Source of the DNA: Parapristionchus giblindavisi
Taxonomy: Eukaryota > Nematoda > Chromadorea > Rhabditida > Diplogasteridae
Reading direction: 5' to 3'
NCBI GenBank assembly: GCA_943737045.1
Contig: CALSFV010000029.1
Coordinates: forward strand, 744,001 to 808,000
DNA: 64,000 nt
Below are positions 34,677 to 44,540 of the stretch, piece after piece (the first letter of the stretch is position 1; each line of letters begins with the position of its first letter). The notes beneath the pieces are model-generated. The model searched no databases and was not told the DNA's origin. It saw only the letters and a program-made list of their open reading frames with translations. A program made the translations under genes and the position numbers.

Positions 34677-35549
34677 CAAGGGAGCTCTGTGGTCTTGTCT
34701 TGGCCATATGAGAAGGCACTATCATGACTAGATTAAGTTCTCTAGGTGATTACGAATCTCTTTTTAGGACTGCCTAGACGACCTGAGTTTCGAGAAAATC
34801 GATATTGAAATTCCGATGGTCAATTCGAAAATTTTCGGGGGGTAGTGCACAAACATTTCGTATGAGTTGGTGAACTCATCTATCAACCTTCAGAGGCACG
34901 ACCTGTGTAGTGTAGTGGATAAGGTGTCCGCGTTAGATTTTGACTGTCACTGGTTCGATCCCTCTTGCAGAACTTCTCTTTTGCTGATTTTCTTTATGTC
35001 AAGATGAAACATCAAAAAACATTTTTTTTAAACATCAAGCAAACATCAAAAAACATCGAGATCAAAGATCATTCTTTGTGTGTCCAAGATGTAAGAATCG
35101 CTTTTATTTTGATCATTTTGTTGTTAAAGAACGCGCACGCACACACACACAAAGAATGATCTTTGATCTCCATTTTTTTAATGTTTTGCTAAATGTTTAA
35201 AAAAAATTGTTTTTTGATGTTTCATCTTGACATAAAGAAAATCAGCAAAAGAGAAGTTCTGAGGGATCGAACCAATGACAGTCAAAATCTAACGCGGACA
35301 CCTTATCCACTACACTACACAGGTCGTTGCTTCGGAGGTCGATAGATGAGTTCACCAACTCATAGGAAATGTTTGTGTACTATCCCCCGAAAATTTTCGA
35401 ATTAACCATCGGAATTTCAATATCGATTTTCTCGAAACTCAGGTCGTCTAGGCAGCCCTAAAAAGAGATTCGTAATCACCATCGAGAACTTAATCTAGTC
35501 ATGATAGTGCCTTCTCATATGGCCAAGACAAGACCACAGAACTCCCTTG
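34677..35549. mobile_element. Long-armed palindrome with tRNA-like modules, TTA flanks
   Basis: CAAGGGAGCTCTGTGGTC and GACCACAGAACTCCCTTG are inverted ends, each flanked by TTA (34674-34676 and 35550-35552), which would suit a PIF/Harbinger-type target. The arms are about 400 bp and nearly identical (for example CGTCTAGGCAG(C/T)CCTA near 35445, GGTGAACTCATCTATC near 34870). The loop is an A/T- and CA-rich region at about 35085-35150. Each arm carries a tRNA-like segment. Confidence 0.88.
34903..34968 (+). other. tRNA-like (Arg-like) module in left arm
   Basis: GTAGTGTAGTGGATAAGG (D arm/A box) and CACTGGTTCGATCCCTC (T arm/B box) lie at tRNA spacing. No matching acceptor stem follows and the anticodon arm (CCGCGTTAGATTTTGAC) does not close well. 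The mirror copy is at about 35263-35330 on the minus strand. It could act as a Pol III promoter, as in SINE heads. Confidence 0.6.
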
Positions 35550-35591
35550 TTAATTATATTATTATTATAAAACGCAAAGGCTAATCCCGTT

Positions 35592-35688
35592 ATTATGCGC
35601 CTTCTATTCCATCTTCGCAGTGTTCAATTACCGGTCGTTTCGCCGCCTTAGTCTCCGTGTGCCTTGAATAACGGGATTTACCTTTACG
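35592..35688 (+). repeat. SINE fragment with TACCTTT tail, copy 2
   Basis: ATTCCATCTTCGCAGTG, ACCGGTCGTTTCGCCGCCT and GTGTGCCTTGAATAACGGGA then TTACCTTTACG match, in order, the plus-sense of the better-kept copy at 37689-37950 (which lies on minus). The middle is shortened and the tRNA head is missing. Confidence 0.72.
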
Positions 35689-35689
35689 A

Positions 35690-36120
35690 CTTACCCTATA
35701 TATTATAATTTATTGATTGAGTTATTATTATCATTTCACTGATATATTGTAAAGTCTAATTTTCAGGAGCAGACTTCTATTAACGATAAATAAATCGGGT
35801 ATGGGCGATGGAACCACAAAACGATAAACAACATTTAATAATAATCATTCCGATTCTATTCATGCATTATTGACGATAAAAGTCCATTTAAAGTCCGTGA
35901 ATATACATGCAGCAAAAGTCGAAAATACCCAATAAAGGAAGAGTAAACGTCATAGAACTGTATTTATAACCCAGGGTAGCTCAGAAAGATAGATAAACAC
36001 AAAGTAGATTACATAGATCTGTACCGTGTGAAACTCCTGATCTAACTTTCCTCTCAGAAGAGAAATAATCTTCAAAGCGAACTCTAAAACTTTTATCATC
36101 TAAAAATTATTTATAAGATT
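35690..36120. other. Non-genic
   Basis: AT-rich; nothing recognised. Confidence 0.45.
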
Positions 36121-36203
36121 TCATTTTATTTCATTTATAATACATTTATCAAGAGTTCGCAAAGACGAGGGCTCTGGTGAGCATGGAAATCCAATTCTTG
36201 CAC

Positions 36204-36564
36204 TCAGCTTCGCGTAGAAAGTAGCATCCAATAGTCTTCCGAAAGAGGTCGCTCCATCTTGTGGGGGGGGGGTCTCCCTTTTCTTCTCCTGCATCGAGGA
36301 AACCATTCGATCACTGATCCGCTCCACTTCGGGCACTCATCATTAGCGAGTTTGTGCACCCAGAACCACTTCCTCTTCAGCGACGTACGAACGAAATCCT
36401 GAACAAGAGTCAAGCCCCTTATACCATGCAATGCAGAAAATGCACAACTTACGAGCATGAACGAAATTAAAATGATGAAGTCGAAGTGAAAGGTGTCGAA
36501 CGATGTCTGGTGGAATGCAACCCGTGCTGAATACCATCGACTCATCCAAAACTGAGCCTAACAA
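36204..36564 (-). CDS. Hypothetical membrane-segment gene or exon pair
   Basis: I do not recognise it. After an acceptor TATCTTGTTAG the minus strand reads AQFWMSRWYSARVAFHQ then TSFDTFHFDFIILISFML, a plausible membrane segment. An optional 54-nt GTAAGT..TTCAG intron (about 36451-36398) is followed by DFVRTSLKRKWFWVHKLAND and ECPKWSGSVIEWFPRC up to a TGA at 36204. The 54 nt are in frame and open, so they may also be translated. A ten-G/C run (36263-36272) near the end makes the reading frame there uncertain. No upstream exon was found. Confidence 0.35.
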
Positions 36565-36630
36565 GATAAAGAAAAAAAATTGAAAATTGTTGACATGTGT
36601 CGCGAATCGACAAATCCATAGTCAGTCTCC

Positions 36631-36788
36631 ATACACACAGAGAAAAGAGGTGTAATCTACAGCACATAAGACCCGTGAAGTGTTATATTTAACACTTTTT
36701 GAGCCATTTTAACACCCAAAAAGTGTAAAATATAACACTTCACAGGTCTTATGTACTGTGGATTACACCTCTTTTCTCTATGTGTATG
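36631..36788. mobile_element. Near-perfect palindromic MITE
   Basis: CATACACACAGAGAAAAGAGG then TGTAATCTACAG is mirrored at the right end (CTGTGGATTACACC then CTCTTTTCTCTATGTGTATG). The inner parts AAGTGTTATATTTAACACTTTT and AAAAGTGTAAAATATAACACTT mirror each other. ACACAGAGAAAATGTATACAT near 56048 may be a distant relative. Confidence 0.9.
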
Positions 36789-36952
36789 TGCTCCTTGACC
36801 GTATTCACTTGATTCAGTTTTCAAAGGACAGTTTGGACAAGGACAAAAGAACAGGCTATAAATATATTTCCATCTAATTATTGGAAAATTATTATTCGTT
36901 CGTACCGCATATGTAACAAATGTATTACAATAGTCTTTATTTATCAATCAGC

Positions 36953-36958
36953 TTTATT
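36953..36958 (-). terminator. AATAAA poly(A) signal of the MSP gene
   Basis: TTTATT on plus is AATAAA on minus, 32-37 bases past the MSP stop codon. Confidence 0.75.
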
Positions 36959-36989
36959 CTGGAGGCGGGGCCTGGAGGGAATGGATTTT

Positions 36990-37505
36990 TTAAGGGTTGT
37001 ACTCGATGGGGAGGTTCTTTCTGCGGACCATGCCGTCTCCCTGGAACCATTCACGACGGAATTGCTTGGCGGCTCCATCAGGGGTGTTGGTCCACTCGAT
37101 GGTGATACGGTCGTTGTTGGTGTCCTGAACGGAATTATGATTACAACTTGCCAATGTAAACTACAGTAATATCAAATATGGTACCTCCTGTCCGTAAGCG
37201 AAGGCGTCGCAGGAGACGGCGATGAGGGCGTTCTCCTTGGGGTCGAGAACTCCTGATCCGGGGTCGACTCCGAGTCTCTTCATGTTGGTGGTCTTGAAGG
37301 CCCATCCGATACGGCGAGCAGAGGAGTTGGTTACCTGAAGATCAGTATATTAGAGTTGGTAAAGAACCTTAAGATCTTAAAACCTTGACCTTGACTAAAG
37401 ACTAACCTTGATGTGGTAGGTGTGCTTGTCATCATAAGGAGCGTTGAAGACAATCTTGCTGCCGGGTTGAGTGGCGATATCTCCGGGAGGTACTGACTGA
37501 GCCAT
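36990..37505 (-). CDS. Major sperm protein (MSP), 3 exons, 127 aa
   Basis: Nematode MSPs polymerise into the filaments that drive amoeboid sperm crawling and also act as oocyte maturation signals. Exons (minus): 37505-37407, 37334-37185, 37124-36990; 33+50+44 codons give exactly 127 residues, the standard MSP length. Seen: [116 protein letters not shown]. No damage is seen. Codon use is biased and GC-rich compared with the flanks, as expected for a highly expressed gene. A TATA-like box and a poly(A) signal are noted separately. Confidence 0.98.
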
Positions 37506-37540
37506 GACGACAAATGTGAAGGTCAACCGATTGGCATGGC

Positions 37541-37548
37541 TTTTATAT
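37541..37548 (-). promoter_or_regulatory. TATA-like box of the MSP gene
   Basis: Minus strand reads CATATAAAAG 36-43 bases before the ATG. MSP genes are known to have compact promoters with a TATA-like box and short 5' leaders. Confidence 0.6.
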
Positions 37549-37688
37549 GAGAAAAGGTCATGCGATTTGACTAGTGAACAATGTAATATAATATGCAATT
37601 CATGATTAATATCTTTAGACAATGGTCATTATCGTCGCATTCAAAATTGATTGAATCTGCAAATTCTTTTAAACAAAGAATTATCATA

Positions 37689-37950
37689 AAAGGTAAAGGT
37701 AAAGGTACAACCCGTTATTCAAGGCACACGAAGTCCTGCGGGTTATCACTGCTAGGCCAGTGATATTTCAAGGCCAATTCAGTCCGGAGGGCCTAATCTC
37801 TTCTTCGGACCTACTTTACCGCATGATCTAGTCACTACCAATTCCCCTTTCGGGCGCCTTGGTGAGGCGGAGGCGGTGAAACGACCGGGAATAGAACCCA
37901 GGACAGATGGAATGATGGGGCGCGCCATAGACCACTACACCACTTCGCCT
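37689..37950 (-). repeat. tRNA-derived SINE with TACCTT tail, copy 1
   Basis: On minus: head GGCGAAGTGGTGTAGTGG (A box), then CTGGGTTCTATTCCCGG (B box), a body with CACCGCCTCCGCCTCACC, and a 3' end GCCTTGAATAACGGGTTG followed by TACCTTTACCTTTACCTTTT. A tRNA-like head, an unrelated body and a short tandem tail are the hallmarks of a SINE. A second, truncated copy lies at 35592-35688. Confidence 0.8.
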
Positions 37951-38159
37951 ATGAATTGTGAAAATTAAATGAACTTGCTAAATTTGAAAGTTCGTGATGG
38001 TATTGGGTTGAACAAGTTTTGAACAAAAATTTTGATGAAAACGGAATTTTTAAAATCAATATTAAAGTCATACCTTTATTCACCTATCCATACAATGACG
38101 GCAAAATTTATGATATTTGAGCCATGCATATATGTTGGTTATCTAAGGCGCGGAAATTA

Positions 38160-38280
38160 GAGAAAAATTCACTGGTATGTAAGATGACTTAGTTAGCTTA
38201 TTCCAGTCTCCGTTACTATCTCGAGAGAGTATCATAATACATCCCTTTTTGAGAGAGTTTGGAATAAGCTAACCTTTCTC
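38160..38280. repeat. Small inverted repeat
   Basis: AGTTAGCTTATTCCAG is mirrored by TTGGAATAAGCTAAC, with GAGAGAGTA in between. Probably a worn MITE. Confidence 0.6.
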
Positions 38281-38980
38281 TATGCTTGTTATCTCCACAG
38301 TGTTTCGAAAGCGGTCACGGTGTAACAGAGAAAAAATTAGAGCGAAAAAGTGAGAGAGCACGCTAAAGTAAGACAGCAGAGGCGATGAGAGCAGACAGTG
38401 GTGAAATCATACCGTAATTGTTTGGCATTTTGCCAAATTTTCAATGCGCCCCCTCTAATTGTAAGAGAATTTGCCGTAATTGCGTAAAAAGAAGAGCGCA
38501 TTGCGTAAAAAGAAAAGCATCTACGTTGACGATCGTCTGAATGACATGCTCATCGTTGTCCTTCAGGGGAATCGGGAGAATCTCTCTGGAACGCGTTTTC
38601 TTGTGAAAGCAAGCTTTTTTTACAATTGAAAAACGAGTCTCTTGTATCTCTGTTAATTTTTTTCTCTGGTAACCTTTTGGCGGAGTGCAATAAAAAAATA
38701 TCTGAGATATTTCATTGATTCGTAGCTCAAATTTCATACATATGTAGCTAACCATACGGAGGTACAGTGGCTTCTGGAGTAGTGCCGATTATCCGTTTAG
38801 GACAGAAAGGAAAGACTATTTAAAGATGGAAACCCTCGAATATTCACGCAAGTCTCTCACATCTCTCTTGCACGAATTCCAAGTGAGAAGTTAGCGCAAT
38901 CATCTCATCTATCCCCCGTAAACGTTCCGACTCGTTATTCATAGGTTCGAAACCTATTACATACAATTTTCAAAAAGTGA
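38281..38980. other. Non-genic
   Basis: GCGTAAAAAGAAGAGCGCATT is a local direct duplication at 38483-38515. Apart from that, no gene or repeat is recognised. Confidence 0.4.
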
Positions 38981-38984
38981 GCCT

Positions 38985-39290
38985 TTCCCTGCACGGGCCT
39001 GTTGGTTCATTGATGCACTCCGACATACTTCATCAAATCATCATTTTTTTAATCCCTATAATCAGAGGATCACGAGTTCGATCCCCCCGCCCTGCAAGAT
39101 CCACCCAATACCGAGGGGGTTAAGAAATGTCGGAAGTGGTGTCAAAACCACGATCTAAATCCTCCACTGTGGGCTCCAAACACAGCTTGATCATAGGCCA
39201 TGGCCACTGGTCCTTCAGATCAGGATAGGCCCTCTCAGCCAATAGATTGGAGGCTGTAACACTGCCACTCAGCGGTATAGTTTAACTCCA
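38985..39290 (+). repeat. Possible tRNA-derived SINE, second type
   Basis: TGCACGGGCCTGTTGGTTCATTG (in the place of an acceptor plus A box) is followed about 65 bases later by CACGAGTTCGATCCCCCCG (B box) and GCCCTGCA, which can pair with the start. A body with several CCACTGT/CCACTGG words and an A-run at 39291-39299 follow. Only one copy is visible here. Confidence 0.5.
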
Positions 39291-39468
39291 AAAAAAAATC
39301 TTGATCTTCAGCAATGTTTTATACATCGACCATCTACTCACATCCCGTGCATAAATATAACGCTATACGAAGACACGTGCGACTTTATCAAATAGTGATC
39401 GATAATGTTGTGATGCCGCTAGAAATGACGATAGAGTGTGTGAAAAGTGGAAAGTCCATATTTGCCAT

Positions 39469-39902
39469 CTAAAAGTTGAATTTGTTGATGTCGAATGAAC
39501 TTTCGTCGAATGGAGGCTTCATCTTTCGTTCGGAAAATTTACGCGAACTGTCGTGACCCCACTCGAAAGGTCCGATAATCTGAAAAGACATTGCATAAAT
39601 TACATCGATCGTGTTCATTTTTGAATCTGGAAAAAAATAACTTATTGGGGTGTAATTTGGAAGGATCTTAAAATCAATCTTAGGATCTTCCCAAAATCTC
39701 ATTTTTTTACTGGAATATTGTGATAAGTTAGACTAATACATAGTTACGTTTGACTTACGTGCTTACGCCGTAACCATCCGCTGCGTCTCCGTCGTTACGG
39801 CGTGGGCACGTAAGGCAAATGTAACGATGCGTAAGCAAAAGAAGAGGAAAGCGATCAAATGACTTACCCCAGACTTCGGACATCGTAGACACCAACCGTT
39901 TG
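39469..39902 (-). CDS. Hypothetical protein, last two exons (5' incomplete)
   Basis: I do not recognise it. The terminal exon (39579-39469, acceptor CTTTTCAG) encodes IIGPFEWGHDSSRKFSE then RKMKPPFDESSFDINKFNF and TAG. A small exon at 39902-39868 (acceptor ACTCACAG, donor GGG|GTAAGTC) joins in frame and adds NGWCLRCPKSG with a C-x2-C pair. The intron between them contains the TTACGGCGTA MITE at 39741-39836. Upstream exons were not found. Confidence 0.5.
39741..39836. mobile_element. CACGTAAGGCAAATGTAAC MITE (family of 4), copy 1
   Basis: AGTTACGTTTGACTTACGTGC and GCACGTAAGGCAAATGTAAC are inverted; CTTACGCCGTAACC mirrors the right half. Other copies are at 41157-41272, 45978-46088 and 47592-47693. 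Confidence 0.85.
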
Positions 39903-40252
39903 CTGTGAGTTTAGACGTTTGGAATGATCGCAAAAATAATGAACAATCGTTTTAACCTATTCATGCTGATTAATGCTTTTAAATTGTAATTATATATAAT
40001 ATAATATATATAATTACATTATAAGCATAAGCAACTGAAGTTTTTGTGTCATGATTTCGAAGCGCTCTCTTTTTAGCTATGACAGGGTTGTCTGGCGAAG
40101 CGCTACTGATAGCACATTATCTCATCTGTGTAAGCCTGATGTAGTCAGGATCAACTGTTTAAATTTTGTACTAATTTTATGTAAATATCGAGCTTATTTT
40201 TATTTTGCTCTTTTCCTTTAAGGAAAAGTTCTAGTCATGCTACGAGGCATAG

Positions 40253-40555
40253 CATGGGAATTCCTTGTCAACTGTGAAGACCCGGTTCCATCGCTTCCAT
40301 TGTAGAGCCTGCACCGTAGTTCAATGCAACCAACCTTCCAGGTTGTTAGATTATAAAGCGCAGCACGAAGAAGCGGAATTGGGTCCTCATCGCTGTTCAC
40401 CTCTCAACTATAGCGAAAGGACTCGCGCATATCGAAAGGGTACGAAATTGAAAATGCATGATCCATACCGTTTTGACTCAATAGACATGAATTTGAGGGT
40501 TGGTATGAATATCTGTATTTTCACCTCCCGTGGCAACCGGGTATGGCCCATTTAA
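40253..40555 (+). CDS. Possible zinc-finger-like exon
   Basis: An open frame with gene-like composition runs to TAA at 40553-40555. It reads RFHRFHCRACTVVQCNQPSR, LLDYKAQHEEAELGPHRC and RKGTKLKMHDPYRF. A C-x2-C pair followed about 15 residues later by H recalls a C2H2 finger, but the second half is not canonical. It has no ATG of its own; a CATAG acceptor lies at its start (40248-40252). The opposite strand also has an open, protein-like stretch (DEDPIPLLRAALYNL), so the strand is not certain. Confidence 0.25.
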   Translation, partial: HGNSLSTVKTRFHRFHCRACTVVQCNQPSRLLDYKAQHEEAELGPHRCSPLNYSERTRAYRKGTKLKMHDPYRFDSIDMNLRVGMNICIFTSRGNRVWPI

Positions 40556-40559
40556 ACGA

Positions 40560-40990
40560 TCACCAGAGATGATAGAGGGGTCCAATATGATAACAGCAGT
40601 GAAGAGTCTGTATTGATGGGTGCCAAATTTCGTACTCTTTTATACAGTGCGTGGAATTCACAAGAGCTGACAAAAGAGGACAGAGGTTGAGGGTCGTAAT
40701 GCTATGCATAGTCCTCTCTGGCTTGAACCCCCCCCCCCCTCCCGACATTCGACATCGCCTAGCGATGTATACCCCTCACACGTCACTCAAGTATCAACGG
40801 TGATAAACTGGGTCTTCAAATTCGAGAAACAGGATTTTTTTTAAATTTTAAAAATAAAACAGTGTTAACACACACAATACAACTGATTCCATGGAAATAA
40901 TCAATTTATTCCCATTTGGCCAAAATGAACTGTTATTTGTTGTTATCAGTGGAGGTCAAAGATCAGACGATTGATCACTTCTTATCTTCT
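40560..40990. other. Non-genic, 12-C run
   Basis: A 12-C homopolymer lies at 40728-40739. No gene is recognised. Confidence 0.45.
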
Positions 40991-40993
40991 CAA

Positions 40994-41900
40994 TCATTCG
41001 GAATTATCCGATTCTTCAGCGGTGACCTCATTCATCGTAATCTGAATAGAACGTAGTTAGGATTACCGTACTTGAGAGTACAGAACTTTGGACATCATCA
41101 GTTTCATTCGGATGTGAAGCGTGGAGAATGCGTAAGAAGGATCGAGAAAAGTTATGCGTCGTTACATTTGTCTTACGTGCCTACGCCGTAATCCCCTCCG
41201 CCGCGTCGGACACGCGGAGGAGGGGGTTACGACGTAGGCACGTAAGGCAAATGTAACAGTGCATTAGCGGTTTGTTAGAGGAAGAGCGAAAGATGGGCTA
41301 CCGTACTGTAATTCATCGAGAAAATACCGTACCGCCTCTTCTGACGAACTCCTTCTCGGCTTAGGATGACGTTTGGAAGCAACTGAAGGGTCTTCTGCAG
41401 TGACCTCCTTTAGTCGATCCTGCGTAAGATAACATGAATATTCTATTTTTACCGTACCTTGAACTACCGTACGTTATTGGATTACCGTACGCTATCGCTA
41501 CCGTATTGAGGACTACCGTACTACAGTGGATCAGTGAAGTACCGTACCGGTTCCTGTAGGTTCTTTAATCTCGTCTTCGATTGACATTTGGTTGGCGTTA
41601 CCCCTCTCCTCGTGCCTCTTCCAATTCCTCCCTTCTCTGACTTGGATCGACGCTCATCGACGATCCTGAATTGCTTTATTTAAGCATTTTTCAGATATGT
41701 TTAAATGACATACATCTCCATACTTGGCTCTTCTGTCACATCTAGCACTATGGCTTGAGGTCGATTCTGTTGCACCTTAACATCGATAATCAGACCAAGT
41801 CTAGAAACAAATCAATAACCTCTGGGTACTGCTCTTCTGATATGCACAGAGCAGCGTAGATCATGTCCTCGATCGATGGATCGATATTCTGCAGGGTGTC
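40994..41900 (-). CDS. Hypothetical basic/acidic nuclear-type protein, 5' incomplete
   Basis: I do not recognise it. Exons on minus, all with phase-consistent joins: 41900-about 41845 (LQNIDPSIEDMIYAAL), a middle exon to about 41714 (GLIIDVKVQQNRPQAIVLDV, TEEPSMEM), 41665-41548 (IVDERRSKSEKGGIGRG, TRRGVTPTKCQSK), 41419-41333 (DRLKEVTAEDPSVASK, RHPKPRRSSSEEA) and 41041-40994 (ITMNEVTAEESDNSE then TGA). EVTAED and EVTAEE repeat in successive exons. The first join uses a 47-nt intron with donor GTGCAT; the alternative is a one-base deletion, because CISEEQYPEVIDLFLDL followed by GLIIDV reads as one protein across a frame change. Ser/Arg/Lys clusters suggest a nuclear protein. A MITE (41157-41272) lies in the last intron. 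Confidence 0.5.
41157..41272. mobile_element. CACGTAAGGCAAATGTAAC MITE, copy 2
   Basis: CGTTACATTTGTCTTACGTGC and GCACGTAAGGCAAATGTAAC are inverted ends, with CCCCCTCC mirrored around GCGTCGGACACGC. Confidence 0.9.
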
Positions 41901-41904
41901 CTTA

Positions 41905-42678
41905 AAAGGCAGTCATGAGTCATTTGAATTTTAATTTGTCATTTGGCATTTATTTTGTCATTTATCGTCAAGTAATTGGCGAGACGGGAGCATACTAGGG
42001 TGGGCGAAAATGACTCTCGAGTATTCGTCCAGTACACCATCACGTGAGATCGTGTTACATTCGAAGAACTTTATGTCAAAATTTTTGCCGCGCTAATACT
42101 CGGAACGGAATTTAGGCATATCATTCGCAGATCACACACCTGACATTTTCCAACTTTTGAATATTTGGCATTTTGCTAACTTTGAACCTCATAATTTCCT
42201 CAATTTTCTGTGGATTATAGTGTTTATGATTCGTCTGAACAGCATAAATTATTCCAAAATTTCGTTCGAGTTCTAGCGCACTGTTACGGACAAGTCACTG
42301 CGGACGGAGATACGGCGTGCTCCCGTTTCGCAAATATAGGACAACACCAGGGACAACCAAACCCGTCTGGGGTACACCGCATGCAAACCTGGTCCACGAT
42401 ATCCGTCTGCACACTGCTCCGCGTGGTTTTCGTTGTTGCATCAGGAGGATTGAATATCTGCGTGACATTCAGTGGGTACAGAGACACTACATTGGCGTTG
42501 TTCTCGAAGACCTCTGCACTTCTCCTGAATGCCGAAGATTACGTTACACGGGATACTGTAATCATGAATGTCTTACGCGCTCTGGCCAAACTTTGTCGCC
42601 GCAGAGTTCTTCTTGGGAGTTGAATCTTCTAAAATTGTGAATGTTTTTTTAGATTAGATTACTGTAACCATTCAGCGG
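41905..42678. other. Non-genic or unread upstream exons
   Basis: Three overlapping open frames (42210-42640) on both strands do not look like protein and have no splice context. Missing 5' exons of the downstream minus-strand gene may be here, but I could not place any. Confidence 0.35.
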
Positions 42679-43204
42679 TTACGATGGCTTACTGAACAGT
42701 GAAATCTGCATCTGATCGCATTCGTCACAGCACGTCTGCTCTAAGTGCACCTCGCATTTGGGCATGGGCGATTTGGTTTTGGTCGGTGTTTCCTTGTTTC
42801 CTACGTTATGTTCTTCTTTCTCCTCCTTCGAACGTTGTAATGAGATCTTCTTAGCGTGACCATTGGCTTTATGATGTTTGGTCTTCGTAAGAGGAACACG
42901 TGCGATGGGTGAAGAGTCACGATATTCACGGTGGTTCACTTTCGTCCTAGGACATTCAACATCCGTGCGGTCCTTGGCATACTTCTGAACGGGTAATCGA
43001 TAAATAGAAGGAGACATTAAAAAACAATTACGGGCTGGGTTAAAGGGAACGTAGCCTCTCTCAATGGCCTCTTCATTGCTCACACTATTTCTCTGTTCTC
43101 TAACAACGAGAAAGCATTGCGCGTCGAAGAGAGGTTACGCTCCCTTTAACGACAATCGATAAGCTTCGATTTGTTCTTACCTTGTCTTTCTTGCGGAGAC
43201 ACAT
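42679..43204 (-). CDS. Hypothetical Lys/Glu-rich protein, two exons, 109 aa
   Basis: I do not recognise it. The last exon (42984-42679, acceptor CCCGTTCAG) encodes KYAKDRTDVECPRTKVNH, a Lys/Glu-rich middle (KEEKEEHNVGNKETPTK) and CEVHLEQTCCDECDQMQ before TAA; the CxCC-x2-C-type cluster could bind metal. The upstream exon ends AAGACAAG|GTAAGAA at 43181 and contains ATG at 43204 (MCLRKKDK), joining in phase 0. The frame stays open further upstream (SSSRTVHSPSRPYAL), so an earlier start is possible. The 196-nt intron contains a MITE (43037-43150) that supplies a false extension (MSNEEAIERG) to the naive open frame. Confidence 0.5.
43037..43150. mobile_element. GAAATAGTGTG-core MITE, copy 2
   Basis: TTAAAGGGAACGTAGCC and GGTTACGCTCCCTTTAA are inverted ends with core CACACTATTTCTCTGTTC. 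Confidence 0.85.
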
Positions 43205-43779
43205 GAGGGCGTAAGGACGAGAAGGGCTGTGGACCGTTCTCGACGATGAGAAGTGGGTAGAATGAAGTGAATGATATGGATGAAGACAGAAGTGATCATT
43301 TTAATTAATGCAATTTATCATTCATCAATAAGATCCCTTATGCAAATCCATATCATTCATTACTGACACATTTTTGAAATCTTTATCTCTCGTTGCCATT
43401 ATTTGTCTCGTTTCTTGCATACGCCCGTTTATTGAATAAATAAATATAAGATGCGACAACACATTAAGATTTTTGTAGTTTTAGATTTTTAGATTTATCA
43501 TAGTTTTTCTTAAACATTTCTAACACAGCCCTTTTATAGTCTAATTTTTAGTCTCTCCCTCTAGTTAATTCTTTATCATATGTCATTGTTGTAAGGAAAA
43601 CATCAATCGGAGATATTTTCATAGAGACATAATTCAGTTAATAATACTATTCGATGTATAAGGTGAAGTCGTATGTAACTGGTTCTGAATTCATGCAACT
43701 CGCAAGACCCTAATCCCCTAATGAACCCTAATGGTGACCCACATCGCAATCTGCTGAAAAAGTTGTTGAAATAAGAAAA

Positions 43780-43902
43780 TTAAATGTATGTAACCCTTGT
43801 TTTTTGTCGTCTCGACTTCGTTCGCCTCCTTCTTCCACTGTTGTTACGACGCTGCTGCACAATACTCCATTGATTTTCATGACTGCCAAGCCATTTCATT
43901 GT
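43780..43902 (-). CDS. Possible terminal exon with basic C-terminus
   Basis: After acceptor TCTATTTAG the minus strand reads MKWLGSHENQWSIVQQRR, NNSGRRRRTKSRRQKTR and VTYI then TAA. The Arg/Lys cluster resembles a nuclear localisation signal. No upstream exon is identified, so this is weak. Confidence 0.3.
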   Translation of the reverse strand, partial: TMKWLGSHENQWSIVQQRRNNSGRRRRTKSRRQKTRVTYI

Positions 43903-43904
43903 CT

Positions 43905-44189
43905 AAATAGAAAATCTAAGATCATTAGATCGTTTCTGAACCATTGTTCATACAATCACTTAGTGTTAGCTAAATACTAAATAATTGTGCTCGCAATGAA
44001 TTATCTATACAACCAACAAAACTGTCCTTAGACGTAGCGGCCGAAACACCATGAAGCACAATTACTATTATTAAAAACATCCACATCTAAAAATTTTTAT
44101 TTAATACAATCCTACAATTTCATATGCTTTCGTTGAGTGTTCACATGAATGATTAGGGGGATTACAGATAGGGGGATCAAAGCTTGTTT
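43905..44189. other. Non-genic
   Basis: AT-rich; nothing recognised. Confidence 0.4.
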
Positions 44190-44309
44190 TAAAGGGGCTG
44201 ACACCTTTGTCAACAGCCTCTTCAACGCCCACCGATCTCTCGTTGTTAGAGAAGAGAGAAATAGTGTGCGCAATGAAGAGACCATTGAGAGAGGCAACGC
44301 TCCCTTTAA
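44190..44309. mobile_element. GAAATAGTGTG-core MITE, copy 3
   Basis: TTTTAAAGGGGCTGACACC and CAACGCTCCCTTTAA are inverted, with GGAAATAGTGTGCGCAATGA-like core (AGAGAAATAGTGTGCGCAAT). Confidence 0.85.
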
Positions 44310-44540
44310 CAACATTGTCACGTCATCTCGCGATCAGACTGTGCATCTTGATAAGTTTTTTAAAAAAGTATTTTTTTATAATACCGTGTTCCCTGACCAA
44401 CGCTTTCCCCTGTCCATTAGCTAACGGAAAAAATTATTCAATATTTTATCAATGAGAGAATACGTTGCAATTTCAACATTCTGGTACGGCCGTCGTTGAT
44501 TTCAGAGGGTCTGGAAGAAGTGATGTAATTGCGAATTTTA

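Noticed and set aside
38441..38755. 104-codon minus-strand frame
   Set aside because: Contains a direct duplication and no splice signals or recognisable motif; not convincing.
42210..42640. Three overlapping frames (137, 67 and 107 codons)
   Set aside because: They overlap on both strands, have frequent rare-looking residue patterns and no splice context. I could not choose any as a gene.
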